Part shown: piece by piece, positions 48,370-59,907 of the stretch
Position numbering within the stretch: the first letter of the stretch is position 1
Layout of the letters: each line of letters opens with the position of its first letter
DNA from: Myrica gale
Taxonomy: Eukaryota; Streptophyta; Magnoliopsida; Fagales; Myricaceae
Direction of reading: 5' to 3'
NCBI GenBank assembly: GCA_963930655.1
Contig: OZ005603.1
Location: forward strand, 19,987,001-20,051,000
Length of the DNA: 64,000 nucleotides
Program-made: the position numbers and the translations under genes
The notes under the pieces: generated by a model
Seen by the model: the letters and a program-made list of their open reading frames with translations, nothing else
Told to the model about the DNA's origin: nothing
The model's database searches: none

Positions 48370-49412
48370 TGTCGTGTACTAGCATTCGGTTTGACGCCAT
48401 TTTCCTTGAAGGGCAGCTTTTCCATTTAGCACATCAGATTTGCAAAGAAGGAGTTGATCTCCTACGTGGTAGTGATGATTCGAGAATTGGGGACCACAAA
48501 AGTTGTAGAAGGAAAACGGTTACGAGAGGTGGAGGGTGAACCCGTGAAATGGAGAGAGAAGGATGAAGGGAAAGGGGAGTATAAAAGGAGAAGGAGATTT
48601 CGAAACCGGGGGTCGGATTTTATTCTTAGTTTTTCATTTCTATGCTATTTTCCTTTTTGTTCAACAACGTTTCTATCCAAATTCTAGGGTTTATTTTCAT
48701 TTGGGTATTTTTGCATATGAGGATGATCGGCTAGATTTTATGACTTGGGTTATGGGTTAATTTCCTTTGGCTTCATGTTTATTACTACCTACTGTTTTGA
48801 TTGGATGTTCACTTCCCTCTTGCTGAAACCAGATGTTTGAAGAGGAATGCATGTTGAATATCTTGATTCATTTCCTGTTTTGTTGTTGACGCTAGGCACA
48901 ACAAAATCTTGATTTAATTAAGGATCTTCATTAGTTGTATGTTCTGTGATTTTGGTTGAGGTTTAGGAGGGTATTAACTTGTTAGAATCGGGTACACTTC
49001 CTCAAGCTTAGTCTTGCAAATTTCATTCTATTAATGCCTTGATTGGATTAGTAATAGAGGAGTAGTGCCAAGAAAGGTAGAAAATGGAGAAGCAATGGTT
49101 AATTAACCCGTACCCCAAGTGCTTGTCAAATTTACTCTATGAAGTCATTCAATCTTTACCTTTTGCGTTGCAGTATATTTTCGTTTCTCACCAGCATTTA
49201 AATATCTTGGTATTTAATTTTCAAAATATCAACACCAAACTGAATTTTACATAAACATAAATCCCAAAAATACTTTTACATAGCATTTTCCTTTTGCAAT
49301 AATCTTTTACAAATACTTTGATACTCATTTGTTCCTATGGAATACGATATTGGATTTATCCATGTTACAACTTAACACTTCTGCACTTGGAAGCACTTTC
49401 AAATTTACATGA
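48370..49412 (+). repeat. 3' LTR of the Athila-type element, right part
   Basis: Continuation of the LTR begun at 39512. It aligns with 28150-29202 of the 5' LTR with few changes and is followed by the GCTCG target duplication. Confidence 0.88.
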
Positions 49413-50180
49413 GCTCGATAGGGGCAGGATCCTATAACTAGGGCGTTTCCGAGGACCGCCACCTAAGTGGGCTCTTTCGACGGACAGGACACTTACCCAT
49501 CCCATTTCACTAAGGCTATGTGGCCCTTTTCTCGCAGTGACCCGTTTGAATTAGGCCCGTAGGAGCGGGAGCCATACTTCTTATCTCTTAATCTTTTATG
49601 GCCTTTCCTTTCTTTTATTGGGGTGGGGTGGGGTGGGGTGGGGTGGGTACAATGAGCCGCTTATTTACTTTTTACTTATCCATTAGAGAAGTAGTACTAT
49701 AAATGTTTTTTGTTTTCCTGTTTAATTGGAGAAGACTGTCGCTTTGCCGAGAGGATTATTTACCAACCAAAAAGGGTTAAGATCCCATCCTAAATCCCGA
49801 TCGCCTGCAATTCGGGTGATTACAGGTGCAACTGTGAGAGAGTGGTATGAGTCACCCGAATTGCAGGGATCCCGGTCGCCCCACCCCAACCAACTTGTGA
49901 AGAAAGCAAATGAGAGCATGTCCTTGCCCGAGGAAGTCATGATTAGCGCCACACCCCCATTCATTAAGACGGCCCTAACGAAACCATAAGCGATGGCGAT
50001 TCTGTACAGCGCTCTCTTCCATGTACTGTTGCTATCTCAGCACAATCTTTGATCCTGCAAACGGTCTTAGCATAAATGACCATTCTCAGATCAACGGCTG
50101 AGATTAAAGGATAAACGACCAAACAAAAAAAGTAGTTAAAGCATGACAGAGAATAAAAATATAAAAATAGAATAATCACA
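49413..50180. other. GC-richer segment of unknown origin, right half
   Basis: Continuation of 27320-27717 across the Athila insertion. It holds a (GGGGT)n tract (about 49619-49648), a 16-bp perfect inverted repeat (49804-49819 and 49852-49867), and an 87-codon open frame across 49726-49989 with no recognised similarity. Possible organellar insertion; unproven. Confidence 0.35.
49619..49648. repeat. (GGGGT)n microsatellite
   Basis: About five GGGGT units in tandem. Confidence 0.9.
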
Positions 50181-50389
50181 AAGCTCTCACTGTCAGCTTT
50201 TGATATATTTAATTTCTTTTTTTTTAATCTTTTTTTTTAATCTATATATTTAATTTCTTAATTATTCAGATGGATATTTAGAAAAACAATATATACTAAT
50301 ATAAAAGAATGTTTCTGGGAAAAAAATAAAAAAAATAACGTGAACTTTGTAATAGTGGCGAAAATGTGGGGTCTTTCTCTTTCGATCTT

Positions 50390-50916
50390 TTTTTTTTCTC
50401 TCTCTCTCTCATTGTTCAAAGCGATCAGCTATCATGACGTACACGTACAGAGACAGCTCTCCACGGCGATTCCTCCTCCTCCCTCCTCTTCGTCTTCTTC
50501 TCGCTGTAAAGCCTCGTGAAAATGAATAAAAAATAAAAAAAATAAGTAAAGAGAAAGTAAACGGAACAGGAGAAAGATAAAAAAGCAGAGCTATCCCTAT
50601 CCCCTTTTGTTTCCCCCGCTTTCCACAATCCAAGCTGGTTATTCTTTCTCTCTTCACATTTCCTTTGATTTTCCACGAGAGTTCCTGGTTCCCAGGTATT
50701 GCATTTTATCTTCATCTGATTCCTCTGTATTTCATTCGCTGATGTAGTTTTTATGTAGGGATTGTTTCCCAATTCTTTGGTGTTTCGTTTATTGGTATTT
50801 ACTTCTGGCCGGGGCTTGGTTTTCATGGATCTAATGGGCTCCTTTGATTTTTTTTCAGTTTCCCTTTTTTTGGAAACAGATTGAAATTGGAAAGAGGATC
50901 AGGGAGTGAGAGAGAA
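50390..50916 (+). promoter_or_regulatory. 5' leader region of the large disordered-protein gene
   Basis: A CT-rich run (about 50396-50411) and pyrimidine-rich DNA resemble a plant transcription start region and leader. A leader intron is likely: CCCAG|GTATTG near 50696 as donor and TTTTTTTCAG ending near 50859 (or a second AG near 50880) as acceptor. Borders are inferred. Confidence 0.5.
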
Positions 50917-53900
50917 ATGGGATCAACGGATATTGCGGTTCAACTGAGAAATATTGTGGTTGTGTCAATCAGAACATGTTATAGATCAGTTTGCAGTCAT
51001 CCATTTCTTGTGGGTATGCTCTGTTTCTTGCTATTTCTGTACAGATCTTTTCCTTTTGTGTTTTCCCTTTTGGTCTCTGCATCCCCTGTTTTGTTATGCA
51101 CTGCTCTTCTCCTTGGGACCCTCTTGAGTTTTGGGCAACCTAGCATGGTGCCCGAAGTTGAAAAAGATGACGATAAAGTTAGCCATTCCCCTGATGTCGC
51201 AACTCTTAAGGCTGAGATCTCGGTGCATAACACTGTTGTCGTTGATGATCAGAGAGATGAGAGCTTTGTTGTAGAAAGATACAGTGGTAAAGGAAGTGAG
51301 ATAATCGAGGAGGCTATTGAGGGTGCTAGCTCTGCGGATGAAATAGTCGGGAATGTTGACGTAGATGATGGTCTGGTTGATTATGTTCCACTGATTGATC
51401 ATTGTTCCCGGGAAATTCAGTTAGAGAGGCGTGTAATTGAGGAAGTTGAAGGAGAGTTCCATGATTTGGAGTTGAACAAGAAGAGGGAAGTTCCTGAGGA
51501 GAACTTCAGGACTGAGGATGTGTCAAACGAAAGGGAAGCTCTTGAGAATCAATATTTTGTGGTTCACCAAATCAGAGATGAGGTTCTTGAAGTGCTAAGT
51601 AATGTTAAGCACCCGGAAGAGTCAGTTGATGCTCAGAAGGGAAATCACTTTCATTTTTCAAGCAAAGATGATGAGGATGGTGATGATGGGTCTTCGGATT
51701 TAGGGTCTGATCTGGCTGAGAGTTCCTCACCAGATGCTTCAATGGCTGACATCCTTCCAATGCTTGACGAACTCCACCCACTTTTGGATTTGGAAGCTCC
51801 ACAGCCTGTTCATAATTCCCATGATGAGTCAGATGTTGCTATGGAGCGCTCTCATAAAAGTAACAGGAGGAGTATTGAATCGGATGAAGAATCAGAAATT
51901 CACGGGGAAGAGGAAGAAGATGGTGCTGATGAAAACGAGGATGATGAGGAGGAAGAAGAAGCACAGGGTGGCAAAGAGGATGAGAGTAAATCGGCAATTA
52001 AGTGGACAGAGGATGACCAAAAGAACCTTATGGATCTGGGGACTTCAGAGCTTGAGAGGAACCAACGCCTGTATAATCTGATTGCAAGGAGGAGAGCACG
52101 GAAAAACATGAGATTGATGGCTGAGAAGAATCTAATAGACTTAGATGCCACTGATCTCCCCTTTAATGTTCCCCCCATTTCCACAGCAAGACGCAATCCT
52201 TTTGATCTCCCTTATGATTCCTATGACCCACCTGGTTCTGCACCATCTATACTGTTGCCCAGACGAAACCCTTTTGATCTTCCTTATGACCCAAATGAAG
52301 AAAAACCTGATCTCAAGGGAGACAGTTTTCAGCAAGAGTTCACGACATTTCAGCAGAAAGATACATTTTTCCGTAGGCATGAAAGTTTCAGTATGGGACT
52401 ATCAGGCCCCAGGCAAGAGAGGCATGATATCAAGTTGAGACCCTTTTTTGTGCCAGAGCGGTTCACTTCAGAGGGGACAAGCTATTCCTCATATGAGAGA
52501 CAGTCAAGTGGAGTTAGTGAATCAAAGTTAAGTTCTGTTCCTGATACTGAATCAGTGAGTTCTCATGGTGATCAAGATGACAAGAAGCTCAATGAACCAG
52601 CTTTTTGTGAAGAAACGGAGCTCATCTCTATCATAGACCATGATTCTAATCTTATTGAACATGGAAGCCAATTCTATGAGGCGATTGATTCTGTGGAGAT
52701 AGATCCAGTTGGGGAGAGAGATGTTCAGCATGATGAGGTTGAGATAACATTGGGGCAAGTGGGAAATTATTCTGACTTGGATTCCAGCTTGTCTGAAACA
52801 CCCAGAGTGACTGTTCCTCTGGACTTTAATCCTACCGAAAGTCCTTTCAAAACACAACCAGTTGAAGAGGAGTACAGCAGGAGGTCAAGTTTGTCATCAG
52901 TGTCGGAAATAGAGGAGAAAATATCTGATGCCCAAGAAAATGAATTGATGATTTTCGAGCCAAGAGGCAATATTATTTTAGAATCTGGCATTACAAGTCA
53001 AGCTTCCCTTGAGGAGATTAATTTCCAGGTTTTGGGCGGAGAAGTGGGTGAAAATCAACATGAACCTGTATACGATTCAAGCCCTCCAGCAAGTGGAAAG
53101 ATCTCCTCATTTCCCTCCATTTCTTCTGATTTGCAAGCAGAGATATCTGTAGTGGGTCCACTTCCTGTGTCTGTTGAAGCAATTGTTCCCATTTTGGATA
53201 AGGAATACAAATTGCACAGGGAGAGCCTAGGAGAGGATTCTGCTAATACAGAAATGCATGGAGCATCATCCGTAGCAGATCCAGAACATGAAAGAGAACC
53301 GAGGTGGAGGGAAGTATCAGAGTCTGGTAAGGATGGTTTTATGCATATCACTTCTTCAGGAGTGAAACTTGATGATCAAAATGGATCTGGATATGTGATT
53401 GAGCATGTTTCAGTTAAGTCAAGGTCTTCTCCTGATATTGGATCAGCAGAGGATGGTATAACATATAAGGAAGAGAGCATGTCTCACAAACAGGATCAGG
53501 TCGGGTCCTTGAGCATTGATTCTGAATTTGTTTTTGGGATTCATCAAGATGTGCCTGAGAAGTTTGATTCAGTGGTTTCTAGTTATCAGATGGCCTCTGG
53601 AAATGTGCCTCTTTCTAGAAAAGAGGAACAACATCCTCAGCCTCTGATAGTGGTTGAGCAGGTGTCAGTAATATCCTCAGAAAATGAACCTATTGAGAGG
53701 CATGTCATCAGTAAGGAAAAAACTTTGCAGCCTGAGCAGGATCAAGTTTATCCGTCATGTTCATCAGAATCTTTAGAGGAAGGTTTGATGCACACAGACA
53801 GAGTTCTCCAACCTAAAACAGATCAGGTCCAGTCATCAAGTTTTGATGATGCAGATACACATGTGGGGGGCCACCAATATGGTGGTGAAAATTCTGAATT

Positions 53901-55985
53901 GGTTGCTTTGTCACTCCAACATATTCCTTCGTCGGATGAACAACAGCCTCCTTTGGTATCTGAGCAAGTTATGCTGGTTCTTCAGGATCATTCTACTTCA
54001 GAAACTGCACATGTGGAGGCCCATTGGTTGAATGAGCCTGAAATAATTCAGTTTCAAAAGGATAATGCCAATGAATTTGGTTCTGGTGCAGAAATTGGTG
54101 CTGATCTCCACCAAGATTTGAATGTGAAGGTGGTTTCTTTGGGTTATAGTGGTGAATATGTGCCTTCTGAAAAAGAAGCTCAGTCTGACTCAGAGAAACA
54201 TTTTCCTGATGTAGATAAGTCTATGGTTGAGGCAACTTTTCGTGATCATGATGAATCCACTGTAAGTCATGCAACCTCTCTGGTTTTAGTTATTTATCCT
54301 TCAGATGTTTTTCTTATATTCTTGTAATTCTTTTTGAATTATTGTTCTTATCAATTATGACTTGAGATTACCTTGATAAAAGAATTGATTTCTCTTTCTT
54401 CACTAGTTATTTCTTAGGGTACCAATAGGCACACCCATACTGGGAAAATAAAATGGCCATCCCTTTTCGCCAGCCCTCGAGACGTTTTTCTCATGTTATC
54501 TACTTGCCTGATGCGTCTCAGAAGGGGATATTGGTACCTGATAAACTACCATGGGAACCACTTCTAGCTGAAAAGGAAAGCTGCTCATTTTAGCATTGGA
54601 AAACAGTCACGTTTTATTGATTCATTGAACTTGCGGGAACATGATCCTGACAGGTCTATGCTAAACAGAAGTGTGGAAGTAATTTACCCTTGTATGAGAG
54701 GTTGGAGTTTAGTTAGTCCATCAAATAGTAATTTCTTAGTGATTTGCACTCTTGGTGCCAATTTCAATACGGTGTTTTCCTTAAATTTATAGAATTTTTT
54801 AAAAAATTTCTCGTTTGCTGAATTCTTTCAATCTATCAGCATTTGAATCTTTATGGTATAGGCATTGAAACTAACCATGACTGCTTTGACATTTGACAGG
54901 AATCGTATAGGATGCTGACAGAATCTACAGAAATTGGGAGAATCACCGGCAATGGAGATGAGCCAGAACTCCTTGATGCCACGTACAAAATTCTGCCAAA
55001 GGTACCCTCTTTGGCTTCTGATTCCACCCAAACTGATGTCCCAGGTGAGAGTTCTGAATGCAAAACACCCGCCAGTGAACTGGATTTGAAAGCTGACATC
55101 GTTGGGGTAAATGTAAATGAGGACCATGTTAAGGTCTCAGAAGATTTAAGCTGTTTGGATGAAGCTTTTGATTCACTTGCTGCTAACCGAAATATCAAAG
55201 AAGAGGAAGATGAAATAAAAGAGATTGATGAAGGATTATTGTCAGAATTGGATGCGGTTGGGGACTTTAGTGTCAAAGATCTTGGTGACCCACAGGGAAT
55301 TAACTTTGGCAGTACTGAATTTGAGTTGTTACCCAAAGACTCAAACCCACCAAAGACTGAGATGGACCTCCCGGTTCGTGAGGCAATATCACTTGAGGAT
55401 ATCAACTTGGCTCTTAAGCAACCTCATGGAGTTGATGTTGAGGAAGTTCTCCCCAGTATGGTTGATGATTGGTTGGTCGTGGGAGAATCCGAGGATCATG
55501 TAGAATCCAGTTCAAACTCGATAGCAGTGGATGCAAAATCTCTTGAAGATATTAATGCAGCTCTCCAGCGAGTGTCAGAGGTTAATCGTCATGACGTGCC
55601 AGTAGCATTGGATTCAAAGGATCATGTGGAATCCAGTTCAAGCTTGATAGCAGTGGATGCAAAATCTCTTGAAGATATTCATGCAGCTCGACAGCAAGTC
55701 TCAGAGGTTAATCTTAATGATGTGCCAGTAGCATTGGATTCAAAGGATCAATTGGCACCACTAGAACAATGTCCAGATGGGTCTACCAAGGAGATTGAAT
55801 CAAGTGATGCTAGCACAGTTGCCACAGATGAACCAGAGCCTGGATCTGATGAAACAGCGGGGAATATCACTTTGAGCATAACCGAAACTTTCAGTAGAGA
55901 AAGTAAGGAGGCAAAACCTCATCCTGCAAACTCTAGTTCCAGTTCCAGCTCTAGTTCCAGCTCAAGTTCGAGCGAGTCTGATTGA
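50917..55985 (+). CDS. Large acidic membrane-anchored protein of the At5g17910 type, two coding exons
   Basis: Exons 50917-54261 and 54900-55985, joined at ACT|GTAAGT and GACAG|GAATCG in phase 0, give 1,476 residues. The ATG at 50917 (MGSTDIAVQLRNIVVVSIRT) is the first in frame; upstream codons only extend through a TTG. Residues 29-72 form two hydrophobic helices (FLVGMLCFLLFLY and a longer second one). A very acidic run lies at about 327-350, followed by a basic stretch (IARRRARKNMRLMAEKNLID, about 395). Two modules RRNPFDLPYD lie near 424 and 450. The C-terminal exon has three SLEDI motifs (about 1279, 1328, 1368), a 42-residue tandem duplication and a poly-Ser tail. Most of the chain looks disordered. 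The architecture and the NPFDLPYD module match a plant family (At5g17910, sometimes labelled cardiomyopathy-associated) without established function. NPF could bind EH domains; that is an inference. Confidence 0.88.
54262..54899 (+). other. Intron of the large disordered-protein gene
   Basis: 638 bp, GTAAGT donor and TTTGACAG acceptor, T-rich 3' part. No insertion seen. Confidence 0.85.
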
Positions 55986-56280
55986 AAATGAGGACTTTAA
56001 AGAGAATGGGAAACAAAGAGTTCCATGGTTCTTTCTCGGGTTCTTTCCGCGATGATGTGCTTTTGGTTCTGTAGCTCGGTATCATCCTGGTTTGATGAAT
56101 GCAAGTTGAGTTGTAGGTTTTTTTTGGTCCTGTTCTATTTATCTATGCCTTTCTTTCTTCAGGAACGAGTTTTTGTTTGATTGTTAGTGTGAATTTTCTG
56201 TATCTATTCTGTCTTTTGAGAGTGAGATTGAGTAATACGAGGCTGTTTTTGGAAGTAAGATTAATGATATCACGGTTTTT
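55986..56280 (+). other. 3' untranslated region of the large disordered-protein gene
   Basis: T-rich DNA after the stop codon, with TTTGT-rich near-upstream elements. The poly-A site probably lies between about 56200 and 56280; no exact site can be set. Confidence 0.45.
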
Positions 56281-56689
56281 AGTTATTGTTTTTTATTTTC
56301 TAAATTTCCCTCGCCGCCACCTTCTCTAGATGTTGTGTTATCGTTAAGCTGTCTAGCTCTCAGAAAGTTTAGGAGGTTAGACTGACCTCGAGGGAAATCA
56401 AAGCTGTGCTCATCAGTTGAACCTGTATCACCACAAATTCCTAATTTTATGTAATGGCAATACCTTGCTTCGGTGTCACCCTTTTAGTTTCCTTAGGTAC
56501 GTACACCCCATAGAAAATATTTTAGGAAGAGCTATATAATAGTATGGAATTGTTCTGCAAAATAAATTCAACCGGCTGTTGGGAGTGAATCAACCCCAAT
56601 TTTCAAGTCCAAAATCCAGACCACCAAACCCACCCACGCTCCTCCCTCTCATGCGGCGGTTTTTGGTGGTATGTACCAGCGTTTTTCTA

Positions 56690-56960
56690 GAGGCATTTTG
56701 AAACGCCGCAATATGTGTGTCGGGTAAGGTTTTAACGGCTTTTTTAGAAATGCTAGTTAAAGTCTAGTCTTTAGTTAAAACGCCAGTGAAAGTGTAGTCT
56801 TCAGCTGCGTTTTAAAAACACTGGTAAAAGTCTTATTTTTAGCAGCGTTTTAAAACACTGACGCTAGTGAACAATCTAGTTTTTAAATTTTTTAGCTGCG
56901 GTTTAAAAATGCTGGTAAAAGTATAATTTTAGCAACATTTTTAACTAATTTTTAACAGCT
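56690..56960. repeat. Degenerate tandem block with GCAGCGTTTTAAAA-type motif
   Basis: Four to five decayed units of roughly 60 bp, each with GCTGCGTTTTAAAAACAC or a variant and then GGTAAAAGT. No open frame. Probably subterminal repeats of a decayed DNA transposon; the family is not determined. Confidence 0.5.
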
Positions 56961-57173
56961 TTTAAAAAACTCAATTGGAACATTGTTTTAGAAACCTGCC
57001 ACTATTTGTTAAAACTAATTTTTTCCATACATTTATTACTATTTTCTCATTATAATTGCCAGGTAACTCTCAGGTATCAATTGATATTGAAGTAAAATAC
57101 ATCAAAAGGGAACCAAATACTATAATTGCTTGTATTAAACATGTGTTTGATACAAATATATTAGAAGAAAATA

Positions 57174-57681
57174 GGGGTAAACTCATAGTTAGCCCCATAT
57201 GTTTGGGTAAAAATCATATTTAGCACCCTATTTTTCAATCAAACAATTTGATACCCATAACTTTCAAAACCTATCAATCTTCGCCCCCGTCTAAATTAGA
57301 CGTTAATTCAGACGGAAAACCATGAAAAATGGCCAAAATTCCCCTTCAAAATAAATGTAATCAAAAATATTTAAAAAATTCATTAAAAATAAAAAATGAT
57401 ATTTTTTAAATAAAACTATATTGAAACTCTATTTCAATAATATATATATATATTAATTTATTTCTTAAATTTATATATTTTTTATTTATTTTTAAAAATT
57501 TAGCTTTGAAGGGGCATTTCGGTCATTTTGCATGAATTTCCGTCGGACTTAACACCTGATTTAGACGGGGGGCTAAGATTGATAGGTTTTAAAAGTTATG
57601 GGTCTCAAATTGTTGGATTGAAAGATATGGGGCTAACTTGATTTTTGCTCAAACAGAAGGGGCTAACTATGAGTTTACCCC
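57174..57681. mobile_element. Foldback MITE with arms of about 190 bp
   Basis: Left end GGGGTAAACTCATAGTTAGC; the right end, read in reverse, is identical for the first 20 bases. Further inverted matches include ATTGATAGGTTTT and TTTAGACGGGGG blocks. The AT-rich centre is noncoding. An A-rich near-duplication flanks it but is not clean. Same general layout as the elements at 1006-1508 and 25190-25389. Confidence 0.8.
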
Positions 57682-59907
57682 AAAAAAATATTAAAATTTG
57701 ACAACTAATTAAAATCACAGCTGTTCTACCAACACTAAAAAAAAATGAAGTGGTTATACAACTAAAGAGTAGAATGTTAAAAAAAATGTGGGTATTTTTT
57801 TTTGTTGGAAGTTGTTTGTTTATGTTCTAAGTTAGTGATATATAGGTTGTTTTAAATTGGTGCAACTTTAAAATAAAGTGGGATTCCACTTTCAATGTTG
57901 GGGCAATGAAGAAGAAGAAGAAGAAGAAAGTAGCAACTCTACTACCACTTTGGAGTTTGAAGTCATAAGCTCTGTTTCCATAACAAAATTTTAACACTCT
58001 AAAATTTTATCATCATTACAAAACACTCTCTCTCCTCATTTTTTCATCAATTTTCATACATCTGTTTTCATTTTTTTACCAACTTTTATATTTTTTTACT
58101 AACTTTTATATATTTTTTACCAACTTTTTCATCAACCCAATACCTAAAATTTTAACAACCCTAAAATTTTACTTCTCAAACACATCCTATAGTCAGTTAG
58201 AGATGAATTGGAAAATGCGGAGAAGCCATGCAAAATCCAATTAGACTTTAATGAAAAAAAAGGTTATACCTACTAGAACGTTGGATCTATTCGACGTAAA
58301 AGTCGGTTAGATAGAGAAGAGAAAAGAAAAACAAAGTATTATTTATTCTCTCCTTCCAAAATTTTCAAAAAACACAATAATTTTTTCTACCTTTTTCACT
58401 AATTCGTAATTTTGTAATTAGTTTTCAAGTATTTATCAAATACCTAAACTGTGGTTAAAGTAAAAAAATTACAAGTCAACTGTAAAAGCTCTATTATTTT
58501 TTAGAAAACAAACTAATCACAAATTTTTCATAAACCAAGTTTTTTTTGGGAAACAATATAGTACACATCATATGACAAAAATCAGTAAGTCTCCCTCAAG
58601 TTTCAAAATATTTATTTCTCGTATGTTTTCAAAAACTATCTATTATTGCATTCTGTTTGATTTGACCTTTAAATCACCTGTAAAATGATCGAAATGTCCT
58701 CCAAGAAAAAATTGTTAAAAAAAATAATATATTAATAAAAAGTTATATTTTTAAATAAAATTGAATTTGAAGGTCGCATATGATAATTTTTAATTATTAT
58801 CTTTCCAGGCTACGTGGGCACTTCTCTATTAGTTGACAATAATTGTGGGGGACCAATTTATTGTAAAAGTGTACCTCAGGGACCTTCACAAAAATTTGAG
58901 AAAAATTTCATGCTAGAGGGCAGCCTACGATTGACTATTAGAAGATATCTAAAATCTACGTAAGCGCTATTTTGTCTATTGGCTAATGACAATAGATTTG
59001 TCTAAAAAACTTACCTCAGAAACTTGACAGTTGAAATCGATACTTGAGGGACTAAAATGTCAAAACTACAGAGAATACGTAAATCATTAAGCGTGTCAAA
59101 CTTCAAAAAATATTTTCCTGAAAAGGAAATTGTTTTCTTGAAAACATTTAAATGAAAAGTTTTTTACGTAAAATAATAGTTTTACAAGCAAACAAACGGA
59201 CCCTTAATATCCTAATCATTGATCCAAAATGTCTACAACATCTACCATAATATTTTACTGTATTTTCTTACATCGACCTTGGAGCAGTAGTGAGATTGAA
59301 GGAACGTAGGGCTAGACCATAGGCGGAACGAGGGGGCGAACAAGGCCCACCGCTCCAGTTGGCTCCCCCAATTATTATTTATTTATTTATTTTTATATAT
59401 GCATTTGAACCCAAGTTGTCATGCTTCGTGCTTGTACATACCCTCTAGGCTCACTTATAGAGATGATATGCACACAGGCTACAACACGAATTGGTCTTAT
59501 GAAGTACTACTGTTTAGCTTCAAAAAAGCTTAGCGGAAATGTTTAGTTAAAAAAATAGCATTGTAATTAGAAATTTATTTAGAAGGAAAATTAGATTTTC
59601 AAGAATTTAATGGAAAAATGACATTAATAAATACAAGATGATAATCTTTGAAGTTTGAAATTCTTGGAAGTTAAAGAAAAGAAAATAAATGAAAAGAAAA
59701 CATAATATTGCAAAAAGAAAAGAAATGAGATAAGAGAAATTTTGAAAGGATAATTACACACTTCCACTACTAATCATGGTGTTTCTCTTTTACAAAAAAA
59801 CCATTCAAGAGGATTACAAAAGTAGAGATATATATACAAAAGTGGAAGCTGACTAAAGCTTTCCGTATGTACTACAATCGTGATGTTGCAACGTCATATA
59901 CACAAGC
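57682..59907. other. Intergenic AT-rich DNA, no gene recognised
   Basis: No supported coding region. Scattered diverged repeats, among them a CTTTTATATTTTTTTAC run repeated near 58070-58130 and a TTTTTTACGTAAAATAATAG block near 59160 resembling decayed MITE ends. Confidence 0.5.

Larger units (their letters stand above)
27718..49412 (+). mobile_element. Athila-type Ty3/Gypsy retrotransposon with nested insertions (broken)
   Basis: The ends are LTRs starting TGATAATTAAACA, and GCTCG is duplicated outside (27713-27717 and 49413-49417). The primer site (TTGGCGTCGTTGCC, about 29208) fits tRNA-Asp, as in Athila. Parts in order: gag (about 29500-30400), protease (about 31250-31600), reverse transcriptase (about 35150-35700, split from its upstream part by a solo LTR), RNase H (about 35850-36230), integrase (about 36600-37400). 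No env-like frame seen. Four insertions lie inside: solo LTRs at 32364-35136 and 37865-38605, a SINE-like trimer near 38930-39180, and a Tekay element at 40017-48364. Without the three LTR-type insertions it measures about 9.8 kb. Broken, with at least half a dozen breaks besides the insertions. Confidence 0.88.

Noticed and set aside
49726-49989. 87-codon frame as a host gene
   Set aside because: No recognisable domain or splice context; it includes a perfect inverted repeat, as expected for noncoding or organellar DNA.
50881-50916. Upstream extension of the large protein beginning at a TTG codon
   Set aside because: Plant nuclear genes start at ATG in the normal case; the ATG at 50917 fits the family N-terminus, and a likely leader intron ends nearby.
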